From Archivesica marissinica (taxonomy: Eukaryota; Mollusca; Bivalvia; Venerida; Vesicomyidae): a stretch of 64,000 nucleotides of DNA. Below the pieces are notes generated by a model. That model made no database searches. It saw nothing but the letters and a program-made list of their open reading frames with translations, and had not been told where the DNA came from. Both the position numbers and the translations under genes were made by a program. Positions 1 through 12,022 of this stretch are shown here, piece after piece (positions within the stretch are counted from its first letter, which is position 1; every line of letters starts with the position of its first letter). The DNA lies in the NCBI GenBank assembly GCA_014843695.1, contig CM026400.1, positions 15,148,653 through 15,212,652 of the forward strand. Reading direction: 5' to 3'.

Positions 1-280
1 GCGTCTTATACTCCAGTTTAGAACTAAATTCCATAGAAAATAGATTATTAAAAAATATTAAAATCAACAAAAGCAACATTTTTATGACACAATAAATACC
101 TCAAGTTTTGCAAACAACCAATTACCGACTGCTGTTTAACGTATGTGCCGCTATGTGCCGCTAATTTTCATTGTTAATGTGTTGAGATTGACAAGTTTAA
201 CTAGCTGTTGACATGAAATTACGTCAAACACGCTATTGTACTCACTGTATGAATGAAGTCGTGAGCAGATGATCATACAG
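1..280. other. Intron sequence, no feature recognised
   Basis: AT-rich sequence upstream of the first exon in the window. I see no exon, tandem repeat or convincing element. It is presumably intronic because exon 1 begins with a split codon. Confidence 0.6.
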
Positions 281-462
281 ATCTGTAGTCCAGTGGTAAC
301 ACACTGGACTGGTAATCCAGGGATCGCAGGTTCGATCCCCCGTCTGACCCTAATAAAATTAACAGTCTGTCAGGTGGGACTTTAAGCCGAGGTCTCGTGT
401 CGGTGCTTTACACAGCAGTACCTGGGTAGAACCACCGATCTTCCACAGACCACACATGAAAG
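281..462 (+). mobile_element. SINE-A, tRNA-derived (+ copy)
   Basis: The head resembles a tRNA with a GGT (Thr-type) anticodon loop. It has an A-box-like stretch (gtagtccagtggtaa) and a good B box (ggttcgatccc, near 330-340). The body contains 'gtgtcggtgctttacac'. A second copy lies on the minus strand at 54350-54518. The acceptor stem does not pair, so it is not called as a tRNA gene. Confidence 0.7.
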
Positions 463-505
463 AATTCAACACCGCCAGAGGGATTCGAACCTACAAAGGT
501 GGGGA

Positions 506-770
506 GTCCGCCTCCGTGGTCGAGTGGTTACGGTCGCTGACTTGTATACCACTGTAACCTATCATCACTGATGGTCACGGGTTCGAGCCCCGCTCAGGCC
601 GTGTCTCATTTATATGAAAAAGTTGGCAGTTTCTTACGGAGGTTGGTGCACCAAGTACTAGTTAACCACTGGAGCCTGCCCAGGAAAGGTGTTGTTAGGT
701 AAACTGCCCGTCGGCGATATAGCCCGAAATGGTGCTGATGCAGGCGTAAAACCCGAAATATAACATATAT
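506..770 (+). mobile_element. SINE-B, tRNA-derived (full-length copy)
   Basis: A tRNA-like head carries box A (tggtcgagtgg) and box B (ggttcgagccc). It is followed by a conserved body (ttggcagtttcttacgg, cgatatagcccgaaatgg) ending near 'gcgtaaaacccgaaat'. The same element recurs at 50131-50398, 60810-61290 and 62075-62310 on + and at 62569-62837 on minus, with a fragment at 42338-42416. This makes it the most abundant SINE in the window. It ends about 65 bp before exon 1. Confidence 0.85.
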
Positions 771-837
771 AATTACAACGGTGGGTACAAGTAATGGTCG
801 AAACATTATGACATATATTTTTCCTTGTATATTACAG

Positions 838-944
838 AAGACGGGCATGACCCCAATGACCTTTATGATGACCTTGAAGGTCAGAGTGCCCTCCATGCCG
901 CTGCTGCCGTTGGTAGTCTCTGCATAGTACATGTACTCATTCAG
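838..944 (+). CDS. EHMT1/EHMT2: EHMT exon 1 of window: ankyrin repeat
   Basis: The exon runs from acceptor 'ccttgtatattacag' to donor CAG|gtgaat. It begins with the last two bases of a split codon and then reads 35 codons, ending ...IVHVLIQ in phase 0. The motif SALHAAAAVGSLCIVHVLIQ is a canonical ankyrin helix pair and aligns with the LHAAAEAGH segment of vertebrate GLP/G9a. Ankyrin repeats of these proteins bind H3K9me1/2. The Q at the end joins directly to AGASP in exon 2, as in the family. Intronic sequence on the left is occupied by SINE-B. The 15-bp stretch tgaccttgaaggtca inside the exon is an inverted pair of TGACCT half-sites and is probably chance, since it encodes the expected residues. 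Confidence 0.9.
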
Positions 945-1002
945 GTGAATATCTATCGGTACTTTATTGTCGCACACCTGCATAGCATTGCACACATGTG
1001 GA

Positions 1003-1232
1003 AGTCGTGATAGCGCAGTGGTAGCGCATTTGCTTCAGGTACGAAAGGCACTGAGTTCGAGCCTCACTGGGTTCGTTGCGGTTGTGCCCTTCGACAAGGC
1101 ATTTAAATTCCACGTTGCCCTTTCTCTCTCTCCCTCGTGGCGATGGATCCCATCAGGAATGAGGTCTCGAGAGTGATTAATATAAGTTGTAAGAAATGTT
1201 TCACAATCGAGCTAAAATAAATTTGTAGCAAC
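1003..1232 (+). mobile_element. SINE-C, tRNA-derived
   Basis: The head has box A (tagcgcagtgg) and box B (gttcgagcctc). The tail includes 'aaggcatttaaattccac', 'cgatggatcccatcagg' and 'gtctcgagagtgattaat', ending 'gagctaaaataaatttg'. Two further tail copies lie at 49020-49190 and 49246-49398. It starts about 60 bp after the exon 1 donor. Confidence 0.8.
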
Positions 1233-1493
1233 TGGCATTGCACACAATTTCTTAACAGCATCGTCCAGCCCTCGGCATCGTATGCAAGCAATAACTGTAT
1301 ATTTGGATCCGAAGGTCAGGTCTATGGAATAAGAATAAGACAAGTGACCTTGTCTTTAAGAAACTGATTGATAGCTGAACAGTAATTTGACCTATGACCT
1401 TCATATCCATCATGTGGCAGCATTCCCAAATTGTCTACTACCGATAGTCGTTGACTTCACCAAAGGACAAAATTAAAAATGAGCATGCCAGAG
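1233..1493. other. Unique intron sequence
   Basis: No exon or element is recognised. It contains several AGGTCA/TGACCT half-sites, including a perfect direct repeat with one-base spacing (tgacctatgacct) at 1388-1400. Confidence 0.4.
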
Positions 1494-1496
1494 AAG

Positions 1497-1790
1497 TGGA
1501 ATTTCCAACCCCTGTGCGTGTTGATTGAATGGAATCACAAACCCCTGTAAATGTAAGGTTTGGGGAATTTCCAACCCCTGTAAATGTAAGGTTTGAGGAA
1601 TTTCCAACCCCTGTAAATGTAAGGTTTGGCGAATTTCCAACCCCTGTAAATGTAAGATTTGAGGAATTTCCAACCCCTGTAAATGTAAGGTTTGTGGAAT
1701 TTCCATGTGCAGGTCGGGTGAATGAAATTTCTAACCGCTGTGCATGCCAGGGTTGTGGAAAGTCCAAATCCATCATGTGTATGTAGGGTG
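1497..1790. repeat. 33-bp minisatellite, leading edge of the 1.5-6.1 kb array
   Basis: About six copies of a 33-bp unit (ccaacccctgtaaatg... + gtttgaggaattt), then a few degenerate units grading into the next block. Because 33 is a multiple of three, short frames stay open on both strands. They are repeat artefacts and not genes. Confidence 0.9.
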
Positions 1791-4700
1791 GGTGGAATTT
1801 CCAGCACCTGTATATGCTGGGCGAGTGGAATTTTTAACCCCTGTATATGCGTGCCGAGTGGAATTTTTAACCCTATGTATATGCCCGGCGAGTGGAACTT
1901 CCAGCACCTGTATATGCCAGGCTAATGGAACTTCCACCCCTGTATATGCCAGGCTAATGGAACTTCCACTCCTGTATATGCCGGGCTAGTGGAACTTCCA
2001 CCCCTGTATATGCCGGGCTAGTGGAACTTCCACCTCTGTATATGCCGGGCTAATGGAACTTCCACCTCTGTATATGCCGGGCTAGTGGAACTTCCACCTC
2101 TGTATATGCCGGGCTAGTGGAACTTCCACCTCTGTATATGCCGGGCTAGTGGAACTTCCACCTCTGTATATGCCTGGCTAGTGGAACTTCCACCCCTGTA
2201 TATGCCGGGCTAGTGGAACTTCCACTTCTGTATATGCCGGGCTAATGGAACTTCCACCTCTGTATATGCCGGGCTAGTGGAACATCCACCTCTGTATATG
2301 CCGGGCTAGTGGAACTTCCAGCCCCTGTATATGCCGGGCTAGTGGAACTTCCACCCCTGTATATGCCGGGCTAGTGGAACTTCCACCTCTGTATATGCCG
2401 GGCTAGTGGAACTTCCACACCTGTATATGCCGGGCTAGTGGAACTTCCACTCCTGTATATGCCAGGCTAATGGAACTTCCACCTCTGTATATGCCGGGCT
2501 AATGGAACTTCCACCTCTGTATATGCCGGGCTAGTGGAACTTCCACTTCTGTATATGCCGGGCTAGTGGAACTTCCACTTCTGTATATGCCGGGCTAATG
2601 GAACTTCCACCTCTGTATATGCCAGGCTAGTGGAACTTCCACCCCTGTATATGCTGGGCTAGTGGAACTTCCACTTCTGTATATGCCAGGCTAGTGGAAC
2701 TTCCAGCTCTGTATATGCCGGGCTAGTGGAACTTCCACCCCTGTATATGCCATGCTAGTGGAACTTCCAGCCCCTGTATATGCCAGGCTAGTGGAACTTC
2801 CACCTCTGTATATGCCGGGCTAGTGGAACTTCCACCTCTGTATATGCCGGGCTAGTGGAACTTCCACCCTTGTATATGCCGGGCTAGTGGAACTTCCACC
2901 TCTGTATATGCCGGGCTAGTGGAACTTCCACCTCTGTATATGCCGGGCTAATGGAACTTCCACCTCTGTATATGCCGGGCTAGTGGAACTTCCAGCCCCT
3001 GTATATGCCAGGCTAGTGGAACTTCCACCCCTGTATATGCCGGGCTAGTGGAACTTCCAGCCCCTGTATATGCCGGGCTAGTGGAACTTCCACCCCTGTA
3101 TATGCCGGGCTAATGGAACTTCCACCTCTGTATATGCCAGGCTAATGGAACTTCCAGCCCCTGTATATGCCAGGCTAATGGAACTTCCACCTCTGTATAT
3201 GCCGGGCTAGTGGAACTTCCACCTCTGTATATGCCGGGCTAGTGGAACTTCCACCTCTGTATATGCAGGGCTAGTGGAACTTCCAGCCCCTGTATATGCC
3301 GGGCTAGTGGAACTTCCACCCCTGTATATGCCGGGCTAATGGAACTTCCAGCCCCTGTATATGCCAGGCTAATGGAACTTCCAGCCCCTGTTTATGCCGG
3401 GCGAGTGGAACTTCCACCTCTGTATATGCCGGGCTAATGGAACTTCCACCCCTGTATATGCCGGGCTAGTGGAACTTCCAGCCCCTGTATATGCCAGGCT
3501 AATGGAACTTCCAGCCCCTGTATATGCCGGGCTAGTGGAACTTCCACCCCTGTATATGCCGGGCTAATGGAACTTCCACCTCTGTATATGCCGGGCTAAT
3601 GGAACTTCCACCTCTGTATATGCCGGGCTAATGGAACTTCCACCCCTGTATATGCCGGGCTAATGGAACTTCCACCTCTGTATATGCCGGGCTAATGGAA
3701 CTTCCACTCCTGTATATGCCGGGCTAATGGAACTTCCACCTCTGTATATGCCGGGCTAATGGAACTTCCAGCCCCTGTATATGCCGGGCTAATGGAACTT
3801 CCACTCCTGTATATGCCGGGCTAATGGAACTTCCACCTCTGTATATGCCAGGCTAATGGAACTTCCACTCCTGTATATGCCAGGCTAATGGAACTTCCAG
3901 CCCCTGTTTATGCCGGGCGAGTGGAACTTCCACCTCTGTATATGCCGGGCTAATGGAACTTCCACCCCTGTATATGCCGGGCTAATGGAACTTCCACCTC
4001 TGTATATGCCGGGCTAATGGAACTTCCACCCCTGTATATGCCGGGCTAATGGATCTTCCACCTCTGTATATGCAGGGCTAGTGGAACTTCCAGCCCCTGT
4101 ATATGCCGGGCTAATGGAACTTCCACCCCTGTATATGCCGGGCGAGTGGAACTTCCACCTCTGTATATGCCGGGCTAATGGAACTTCCACCTCTGTATAT
4201 GCCGGGCTAATGGAACTTCCACTCCTGTATAAGCCGGGCTAATGGAACTTCCACCTCTGTATATGCCGGGCGAGTGGAACTTCTACCTCTGTATATGCAG
4301 GGCTAATGGAACTTCCACCTCTGTATATGCCGGGCGAGTGGAACTTCCACCTCTGTATATGACGGGCTAATGGAACTTCCACCTCTGTATATGCCGGGCG
4401 AGTGGATCTTCCACCTCTGTATATGCCGGGCTAATGGAACTTCCACTCCTGTATATGCCGAGCTAATGGAACTTCCACCTCTGTATATGCCAGGCTAGTG
4501 GAACTTCCACCCCTGTATATGCCAGGCTAGTGGAACTTCCAGCCCCTGTATATGCCGGGCTAGTGGAACTTCCAGCCCCTGTATATGCCGGGCTAGTGGA
4601 ACTTCCACCCCTGTATATGCCGGGCTAATGGAACTTCCACCTCTGTATATGCTAGGCTAATGGAACTTCCACCTCTGTATATGCCGGGCTAGTGGAACTT

Positions 4701-5275
4701 CCACCTCTGTATATGCCGGGCTAGTGGAACTTCCACCTCTGTATATGCAGGGCTAGTGGAACTTCCAGCCCCTGTATATGCCGGGCTAGTGGAACTTCCA
4801 CCCCTGTATATGCCGGGCTAATGGAACTTCCACCTCTGTATATGCCGGGCTAATGGAACTTCCACCTCTGTATATGCCGGGCTAATGGAACTTCCACCCC
4901 TGTATATGCCGGGCTAATGGAACTTCCACCTCTGTATATGCCGGGCTAATGGAACTTCCACTCCTGTATATGCCGGGCTAATGGAACTTACACCTCTGTA
5001 TATGCCGGGCTAATGGAACTTCCAGCCCCTGTATATGCCGGGCTAATGGAACTTCCACTCCTGTATATGCCGGGCTAATGGAACTTCCACCTCTGTATAT
5101 GCCAGGCTAATGGAACTTCCACTCCTGTATATGCCAGGCTAATGGAACTTCCACCTCTGTATATGCCGGGCTAATGGAACTTCCACTCCTGTATATGCCG
5201 GGCTAATGGAACTTCCAGCCCTGTATATGCCGGGCTAATGGAACTTCCACTCCTGTATATGCCGGGCTAGTGGAA
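1791..5275. repeat. 32-bp minisatellite, about 109 copies
   Basis: The unit is tatatgccgggctagtgg + aacttccacctctg, with period 32 measured repeatedly. Variation is concentrated at a few positions (c/a in gccggg, gctagtgg/gctaatgg, cacctct/cacccct/cagcccct/cactcct). The variants form runs, as expected from local unit amplification. It lies in the intron between exons 1 and 2. Confidence 0.95.
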
Positions 5276-5570
5276 CTTTGAACCCCCTATATATGCCGGG
5301 CGTGTGGAACTTCCACCACTGTATATGCCGGGCTAGTGGAATTTTGAACCCCTGTACATGCCGGGCGTGTGGAACATTGAACCCCCTGTATATGCCGGGC
5401 GTGTGGAACTTCCACCACTGTATATGCCGGGCTAGTGGAATTTTGAACCCCCTGTATATGCCGGGCGTGTGGAACTTCCACCACTGTATATGCCGGGCTA
5501 GTGGAACCTTGAACCCCCTGTATATGCCGGGCATGTGGAACATCCACCACTGTATATGCCGGGCTAGTGG
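5276..5570. repeat. 65-bp dimeric higher-order block
   Basis: Alternating units of two types: one ending aacttccaccactg with gggcgtgtgg, and one ending attttgaaccccctg with gggctagtgg. The dimer repeats about four times. The block is a transition between the 32-bp array to the left and the 33-bp array to the right. Confidence 0.85.
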
Positions 5571-6115
5571 AATGTTGAATCCCTGTACATGCCGGGCTAG
5601 TGGAATTTTGAACCCCTGTACATGCCAGGCTAGTGGAATTTTGAACCCCTGTACATGCCAGGCTAGTGGAATTTTGAACCCCTGTACATGCCAGGCTAGT
5701 GGAATTTTGAAACCCTGTACATGCCAGGCTAGTGGAATTTTGAACCCCTGTACATGCCAGGCTAGTGGAATTTTGAACCCCTGTACATGCCAGGCTAGTG
5801 GAATTTTGAAACCCTGTACATGCCAGGCTAGTGGAATTTTGAACCCCTGTACATGCCAGGCTAGTGGAATTTTGAACTTCTGTACATGCCAGGCTTGTGG
5901 AATTTTGAACTTCTGTACATGCCAGGCTAGTGGAATTTTGAACCCCTGTACATGCCAGGCTAGTGGAATTTTGAACCCCTGTACATGCCAGGCTAGTGGA
6001 ATTTTGAACCCCTGTACATGCCAGGCTAGTGGAATTTTGAACCCCTGTACATGCCAGGCTAGTGGAATTTTGAACCCCTGTACATGCCGGGCTAGTGGAA
6101 TTTTGAACCCCTTTA
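5571..6115. repeat. 33-bp minisatellite, about 16 copies
   Basis: The unit is tgtacatgccaggctag + tggaattttgaaccc, period 33. The array ends only 17 bp before exon 2, so the acceptor tract (tttattcatttacttgtgtag) is almost all that separates it from coding sequence. Its uninterrupted frames on both strands (5278-6132 and 5287-6120) are a consequence of the 3n period. Confidence 0.95.
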
Positions 6116-6132
6116 TTCATTTACTTGTGTAG

Positions 6133-6255
6133 GCTGGAGCATCCCCACATCACCAGGACAAATCCCTGAAGACACCACTCATGTTTGCTGCTGAAAACAA
6201 CCACGCTGACGTGGTTAAATACTTATTGACTGCCAACGCGATAATAGACGCAAAG
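6133..6255 (+). CDS. EHMT1/EHMT2: EHMT exon 2 of window: ankyrin repeat
   Basis: The exon lies between acceptor 'ttacttgtgtag' and donor AAG|gtgaga and reads exactly 41 codons, phase 0 to 0. The core KTPLMFAAENNHADVVKYLL is a textbook ankyrin repeat and corresponds to [20 protein letters not shown] in vertebrate GLP, a very close match. The start AGASP completes the hairpin begun by the last residues of exon 1, and IIDAK leads into ADDGMTSLHLAA in exon 3. The downstream intron is the largest in the window (32.8 kb). It contains the hAT transposon, the 26 kb satellite and further arrays. Correct splicing from here to exon 3 therefore has to cross all of that. Confidence 0.95.
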
Positions 6256-6650
6256 GTGAGAGTATGTTTTTATTAGGCATGGCAACGAATATCTCCCCGA
6301 CCTAATATTCGAATATTAGGTATCTGTGAAAAACTCAAAATATCTCACACATAAATTTTCACAATTAATCTACTTTCTGTTTTATGCCCTACGTCATATC
6401 TTCTTCCTGTAAATGACTCGATCAGTTATTGTTATCGTCCACTGTACGCGCTACCATTCCCGATGAGACTTAAGTTAGTACACCAAATTAATACCTATGC
6501 TACTGTATATAATAAATGAAGAATTCTATATAAGAACATGCTAAACTTTATTCAAATTCAATTACTTGGAAACATTTCAATGTGTACTAAATTTCACACA
6601 CAATATAAATGTCAACGGGTAGTACCGTACTATCTCACCATGCGTACACA

Positions 6651-7110
6651 TTAAAACTCAATGTCACAACCTTTTTGTACGTAGTTCTTGTTAAAAAAAA
6701 TAATGTTGTCAACAAGAGAAGTGGATAATGTGTTCCTTAGCTTGTTGATAAGTAGACCAGTTGCGGAGAAGATGCGTGCGGATGGGACTGACTTCTCGTT
6801 GCGAGCTTGAATAGTGTTCGCACTTTAAATTCCAGAGCAACAATTTCCATTAGGTGACGAAATCCATCTCCTTCAACGAAACTTAGAGGCAAATAATCGC
6901 TAACAATCATATCTGCTATTGCCTGAGTAATACGCTCGCTCTCACTAGCGGTAAATTTCCTGGGAGTTTTCACAAATGAAGTCATTGGCACTTGCTTTTT
7001 AGTGTCATATGAACTGCTTTCCGTTGAAGGGTGTTGGTTTTTCAAGTGGTTATTCAGATTTGATGTTAAATAGTACTTTTGGGTAATATTGAGCAGTTAA
7101 TTAAAAAATT
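6651..7110 (-). pseudogene. Degenerate hAT transposase (BED finger remnant + C-terminal dimerisation domain)
   Basis: Reading the minus strand, 7100 to 7030 gives YYLTSNLNNHLKNQHPS. This is the HxxxxH half of a BED zinc finger as found in ZBED-like hAT transposases, and I cannot place the preceding Cys pair. It continues in the same frame through SERITQAIADMIVSDYLPLS and a GFRHLMEIV segment, typical of the region after the finger. Around 6810 the frame shifts to one reading SVPSARIFSATG and then TLSTSLVDNIIFFNKNY, ending at a stop at 6651-6653. That is the hAT C-terminal dimerisation motif. The long catalytic middle region is missing, so this is an internally deleted, frameshifted remnant. 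Confidence 0.8.
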
Positions 7111-9673
7111 TAAATACATATATGCTGCAAACTTTCAGTAATATTTCAAAGGTATTTTCTCGGCAAAACAATTTTAAAATCATATCAAAGACCCCCGATA
7201 TTTACCCAGCAGCAACAATTTCCAAACAAATTACTTTGCAATATTGAATTGGTTTAATCAGTAATATAGATTAACATGTTTATAAATTAAACAATAAAAT
7301 TCAAACAATACCTACCTTAGAACCTACTGTAATTATCTAATTTCATGGCAAGTGTCAATTGACCTTTCTGCAAACGCTACTTAGGCACGCCCCCCATAGT
7401 TACAGGTGCTCGCTGTAACTACACGAGACAAGCTATCTAACAAAATGGCGTCTAACGCAGACCTGCATCTAGATAAAATTCCGTGGAATTTCTCAGTTTT
7501 ATTTTACCCAGATATTAATATTATTAGCTATTTAGGTAATTAGACACAATTATGAATGGGACTATGTAGCCGTGTGTTTGCCATACCAGGAGTGATTATC
7601 TATCTAGGTTTCAGGCCACTAATCAAGATTAATTAAAGTGAATGGGGGAGAATAAATAAATCATAGACCGTCATTAAAATAATATATTTATTGTACATCA
7701 AAGCATTAAATTATTTACAATGACATAAAATTACATAAAAAAGGTACATAGATTAATACAATGACAATGAAATTTACAGTGTGTATCTATTTTTTATTGT
7801 ATTTGTATTGTATAATCAGCAAAAAACGCATGGAAATATAGACGCCATGGTTGTAATGAAATTGATGTGAAGAGCATGATATTTATACATGATGTAAGGG
7901 CTTGGACATATGGCACGGCTCAGCTCTAAAGCTGATAAAACACGGGCATACAAGCCAGCATCACAAATGTTTGAGCCGACCAATCAAGGTGTGAAAAATA
8001 ATATATTCTCCAGTATTTGATTAATTTGTCAACAGCCCATCTCATAATTGGCGTAGGCGTGATAATATACTATTAGACGAATCAACCACAATGTTTCACT
8101 CTATATTGCCTTGTATACGAAGAAGTAGTTATACGAAACCACTGACACCCGAACAACCACATCGTGTCAACTTTGACATTAAAAGACATGAAATATGCCA
8201 CCGTCTTGAGAGACTCGACCCTATGCCTCCTAGAAGACTCGAACATTAGGCCCAAAAACTGAACACCAGTACGTTCACTGAGCTAATATGGGAATCCCAC
8301 AGCTCTGCACATGCATGGGTACTATTATTTCTATCTGATCCCTAGTCCACCATCCACGACAATATGTATGAACCACATGTATAATTTTAATCACCATTAT
8401 ACTCACATATCTCTTGTGAACGGTAGATCTATAAATGCAGAATATATTTTTTCGAAATATTTTATTATGCATAAATAAATTAATTTCAACTTATTTGTGT
8501 GCAAATATATATGTTTGCATTAATTTTGGATGTATTCAGCTGGTCGTCCACACAACTTAATCCACCTTAGACATTTTTCAAGATTTGAATTGGGTTTTGA
8601 AATGGCACGAATTAAACGTCGCCTATTAATCGATCTGGATATCTACTATCACTGTCACACAGCATAAATTAATAAAACAGCCCGTAACTACATCTTTTCA
8701 CCATTGTCAATGACAGACAGCATTAATTAATTTGTAATTATTTTTCAAAATATAATTTCAGATCACGATCACTCGTTATCAGATTTGATTAAAATTTTAC
8801 TAAATAACTCGTTTGTCTGACAGAACGATAAAACAATGACTCGGTGTAGTAATCAATACTATAATTGTGTGCACACATTTTATAATTGACCAATTATAAG
8901 CACAATCAGTGCTAAATTCCGATGTGCAACACTTTGATCTTGACAGTAGGCCTCTAACGGTTATGTGGCGGTCTCTGTGATGTACCGGTAAGTTGTTGAT
9001 TACTTCCAATAAACAGTGTGACACGCTTAAATTTGATTGCTGTGTTTGCGATAAAAGAATGACTATATGGGGTCAGTCGGTGTTTTAATAGATGCATTGT
9101 TTTTAAAGCAGCTGTCTGGTATTTTGTGGTTCATATACACACTTAGATTTGTCCAAGGATTTTGAAATGGGTTGAATTTAACGTCGATCACCAGGATATT
9201 GACTAATTTTGTACTATAACTAACCCACACACCAAAGCTACACATTTTCAACATCATTAAAACAATTTAAAACACGTATTTTCGATCAAATTCACGCTTT
9301 TTCAAATTTGTCTACTCGTTACTAGTTTGTCTAATATGCATTGTTTGTCTAACAAGATGGCGGCGATAAACCGTTGCCGGGGGTGTGCGCGAATGGTGCG
9401 ATGCGATTGGCTAACGCCAGCTGTCAATTAAAATCGGCAGAAAGGTCAATTAACACCTGCCGTGGTTGCGATCACAACATGGTTTATTCACACCTCCTCG
9501 GGCCATTTCTTTTGTATTGTAACGTTGTACGGTTTTATGATATATTGAAAAGAAAACAACAACGACGTATCTGATTTTACAACAGTTTATTTAAATTTTA
9601 CAAATATATTTTTTTCCCGACTAATAGTATTCGGATATTCAGACGTTCGAGCGAATATTCGAATATTTGGGTA
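7111..9673. other. Non-coding interior of the hAT element
   Basis: AT-rich sequence between the transposase remnant and the right terminal repeat. Two segments, about 8535-8655 and 9120-9210, share an imperfect motif (ttttgaaatgg... aaacgtcg/taacgtcg), suggesting an old internal duplication. I recognise no gene. Confidence 0.5.
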
Positions 9674-9697
9674 TTCGTTGCCATCCCTAGTTTTTAT

Positions 9698-11345
9698 ATT
9701 TGTCGGATGAAATTTTAAATCGAGGCCCCACTAAGAGAGCATTGTAAAAAACATTACAGGGCTCAAGCTAGACTCCAAATTTTGGGAGAAGTCACTTACC
9801 CAGATGAGTTGGGAGACTTTTGAATGACTGCAAATAGTGAAACCGTATTTAGTCGAGGTTTGCACGATATACATTGTAGGAACTATTGTCTGTAGAAAAG
9901 CTGCAGGGCATTCACTAGACTGAAAGTGAAAGAGTCAATGACCCTTGAGGTCAAATCTCAAGAGTGTCAAGTTGTATATTTCAAGAGTCAATAATATTAC
10001 GCATGTTGGTACTTTCCGTACAGGTAACTTTTTCCCGACCATATAATTACCTCTAGGCCAATGTGTCTTTGGTGCAACCAGACCTAATTTTTTTATCACA
10101 ATTAGAGAAAACATTGACTACTTTGCCGAGTTGTGTTTATGACCTTACAACTAAGTTTCATGTTACTTTGTAACTTGTATAGTTCTACAATGTATCTCAT
10201 CTGCAAAGGTCACCAAATGATCATGAGTAGTTGAGTTCAACATTTGAGCCTTCTGGGTCATGCACGCAGAAATAAATATCTTGACAAACCAATAGGAATG
10301 TTGATTATACCAAAAAAAGTTGATCTGCATATAATTATATTATGCACGAAACGGATCGAGTACGGTTCGACGACATTGTATAACCGTTAATTTGCATACA
10401 TTTCTTATATAAAGCGGACATATTCATTTCAATATCTATAAAAATTTGAATTTAAACACATGTGTATGCATAAATTTATAATATGTATAACGTTTGCGAA
10501 ATCAACTAAAAGTCGAATCCGAAACTCGTAAATTTATATTGTTTTTTGTTGTTACAATCAGATACTTTGCAATCAGGGCCCCGGCATCAGCATATTCGAA
10601 ATGCATGATTCTGCACTGGCTTTCAATTTTATATACGCTGCATAAATGTAGGCACTGAAAGCCAGTCTGATAAATTTAGTGACAACCACAGAATATGACC
10701 AGAGTAATTTTCTGTAAACAGCTTTTCAAATTGATTTTTTATTAGTAAATTTTCAACACTGACTGTTATAAATTGGTAACCTGACAGTGTGTATTCCAAA
10801 CGACAAAGCAAACAAACGGATAATTATGTAAAATTGTATTACATCGGCGTCTGATCGATTTTATTATCCAGATGTCAGGGGAGATTAGCCTATGGCTCAA
10901 GGCAGTATTTTCGACTGTCAAAATGCCATACGACGATACGAATTATCATTAATTAGCAAGTATGCCCTCCAGAAATAAGGCGAAGTGGATGTCGCCCTAA
11001 TGTCTATTGTAGGCGAAGTGGCAGGAAAAAAGGGACCACTTCGCTCATGTCGATCTCTAGCGTGAACCCTGCATTAGGGAGAAGTGGGGTCTCCAGGGTG
11101 CGACGTCAGGGTCCCTAGGGTGACAATTTTGCCACAGTCACCCTCTAGAATCGGCCATTTTTTACAGTGCTTATTCTAGAATTTTATTCTGTAGAATTCT
11201 TTTTAAACAATACCGTTTACGGAATCAATAGCAGGCTCTCACTTCTATAATTAGCACACATCATTCTGTTGGATAATATAATTAACGCATAACGTGATCG
11301 TGTAAATCTTATCAATGAAGTGATATAAAAAACAGGATAAACTGG
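9698..11345. other. Unique intron sequence
   Basis: No exon or known element is recognised. A short hairpin is present near 10613-10672, where 'cactggctttca' is followed about 35 bp later by its near-complement 'tgaaagccagt'. Repeated 'gcgaagtgg' words around 10980-11080 suggest a degraded local duplication. Confidence 0.5.
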
Positions 11346-12022
11346 ATACTTCCGCCACACTTGGTAAATGTCCATCAAACCTCCGCCACGCTTGGTAAAT
11401 GTCCATCAAACCTCCGCCACGCTTGGTAAATGTCCATCAAACCTCTGCCACACTTGGTAAATATCCATCAGACCTCCGCCACACTTGGTAAATGTCCATC
11501 AGACCTCCACCACGCTGCTAGATGTCCATCAAACCTCCGCCACACTTGGTAAATGTCCATCAAACCTCCGCCACGCTTGGTAAATGTCCATCAAACCTCT
11601 GCCACGCTTGGTAAATGTCCATCAAACCTCCGCCACGCTTGGTAAATGTCCATCAGACCTCCGCCACGCTTGGTAAATGTCCATCAAACCTCCGCCACGC
11701 TTGGTAAATGTCCATCAAACCTCCGCCACACTTGGTAAATGTCCATCAAACCTCCGCCACGCTTCGTAAATGTCCATCAGACCTCCACCACGCTGCTAGA
11801 TGTCCATCAAACCTCCACCACGCTGCTAGATGTCCATCAAACCTCCGCCACGCTTGGTAAATGTCCATCAGACCTCCGCCACGCTTGGTAAATGTCCATC
11901 AGACCTCCGCCACGCTTGGTAAATGTCCATCAGACCTCCGCCACGCTTGGTAAATGTCCATCAAACCTCCGCCACACTTGGTAAATGTCCATCAGACCTC
12001 CGCCACACTTGGTAAATGTCCA

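Larger units (their letters stand above)
6266..9697 (-). mobile_element. hAT-superfamily DNA transposon with 8-bp target duplication
   Basis: Terminal inverted repeats begin taggcatggcaacgaata at 6274 and end tattcgttgccatcccta at 9689. They match inverted over about 18 bp with one difference (taggC/Gatggcaacgaata). The direct 8-bp repeat gtttttat flanks the element perfectly at 6266-6273 and 9690-9697, the target-duplication length of hAT elements. Subterminal palindromes around gaatattcgaat occur at both ends. The element is 3416 bp. Its only recognisable coding remnant is on the minus strand (see the separate entry), so it is non-autonomous. It inserted 10 bp downstream of the exon 2 donor. 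Confidence 0.9.

Noticed and set aside
281..350. Functional tRNA-Thr gene
   Set aside because: It has A and B boxes and an anticodon-like loop, but the acceptor stem does not pair and a SINE body follows. A reversed copy exists at 54 kb.
5278..6132. 284-codon frame as a Cys-rich repeat protein gene
   Set aside because: The 33-bp period keeps all frames open. There is no start context, and it ends in the splice acceptor.
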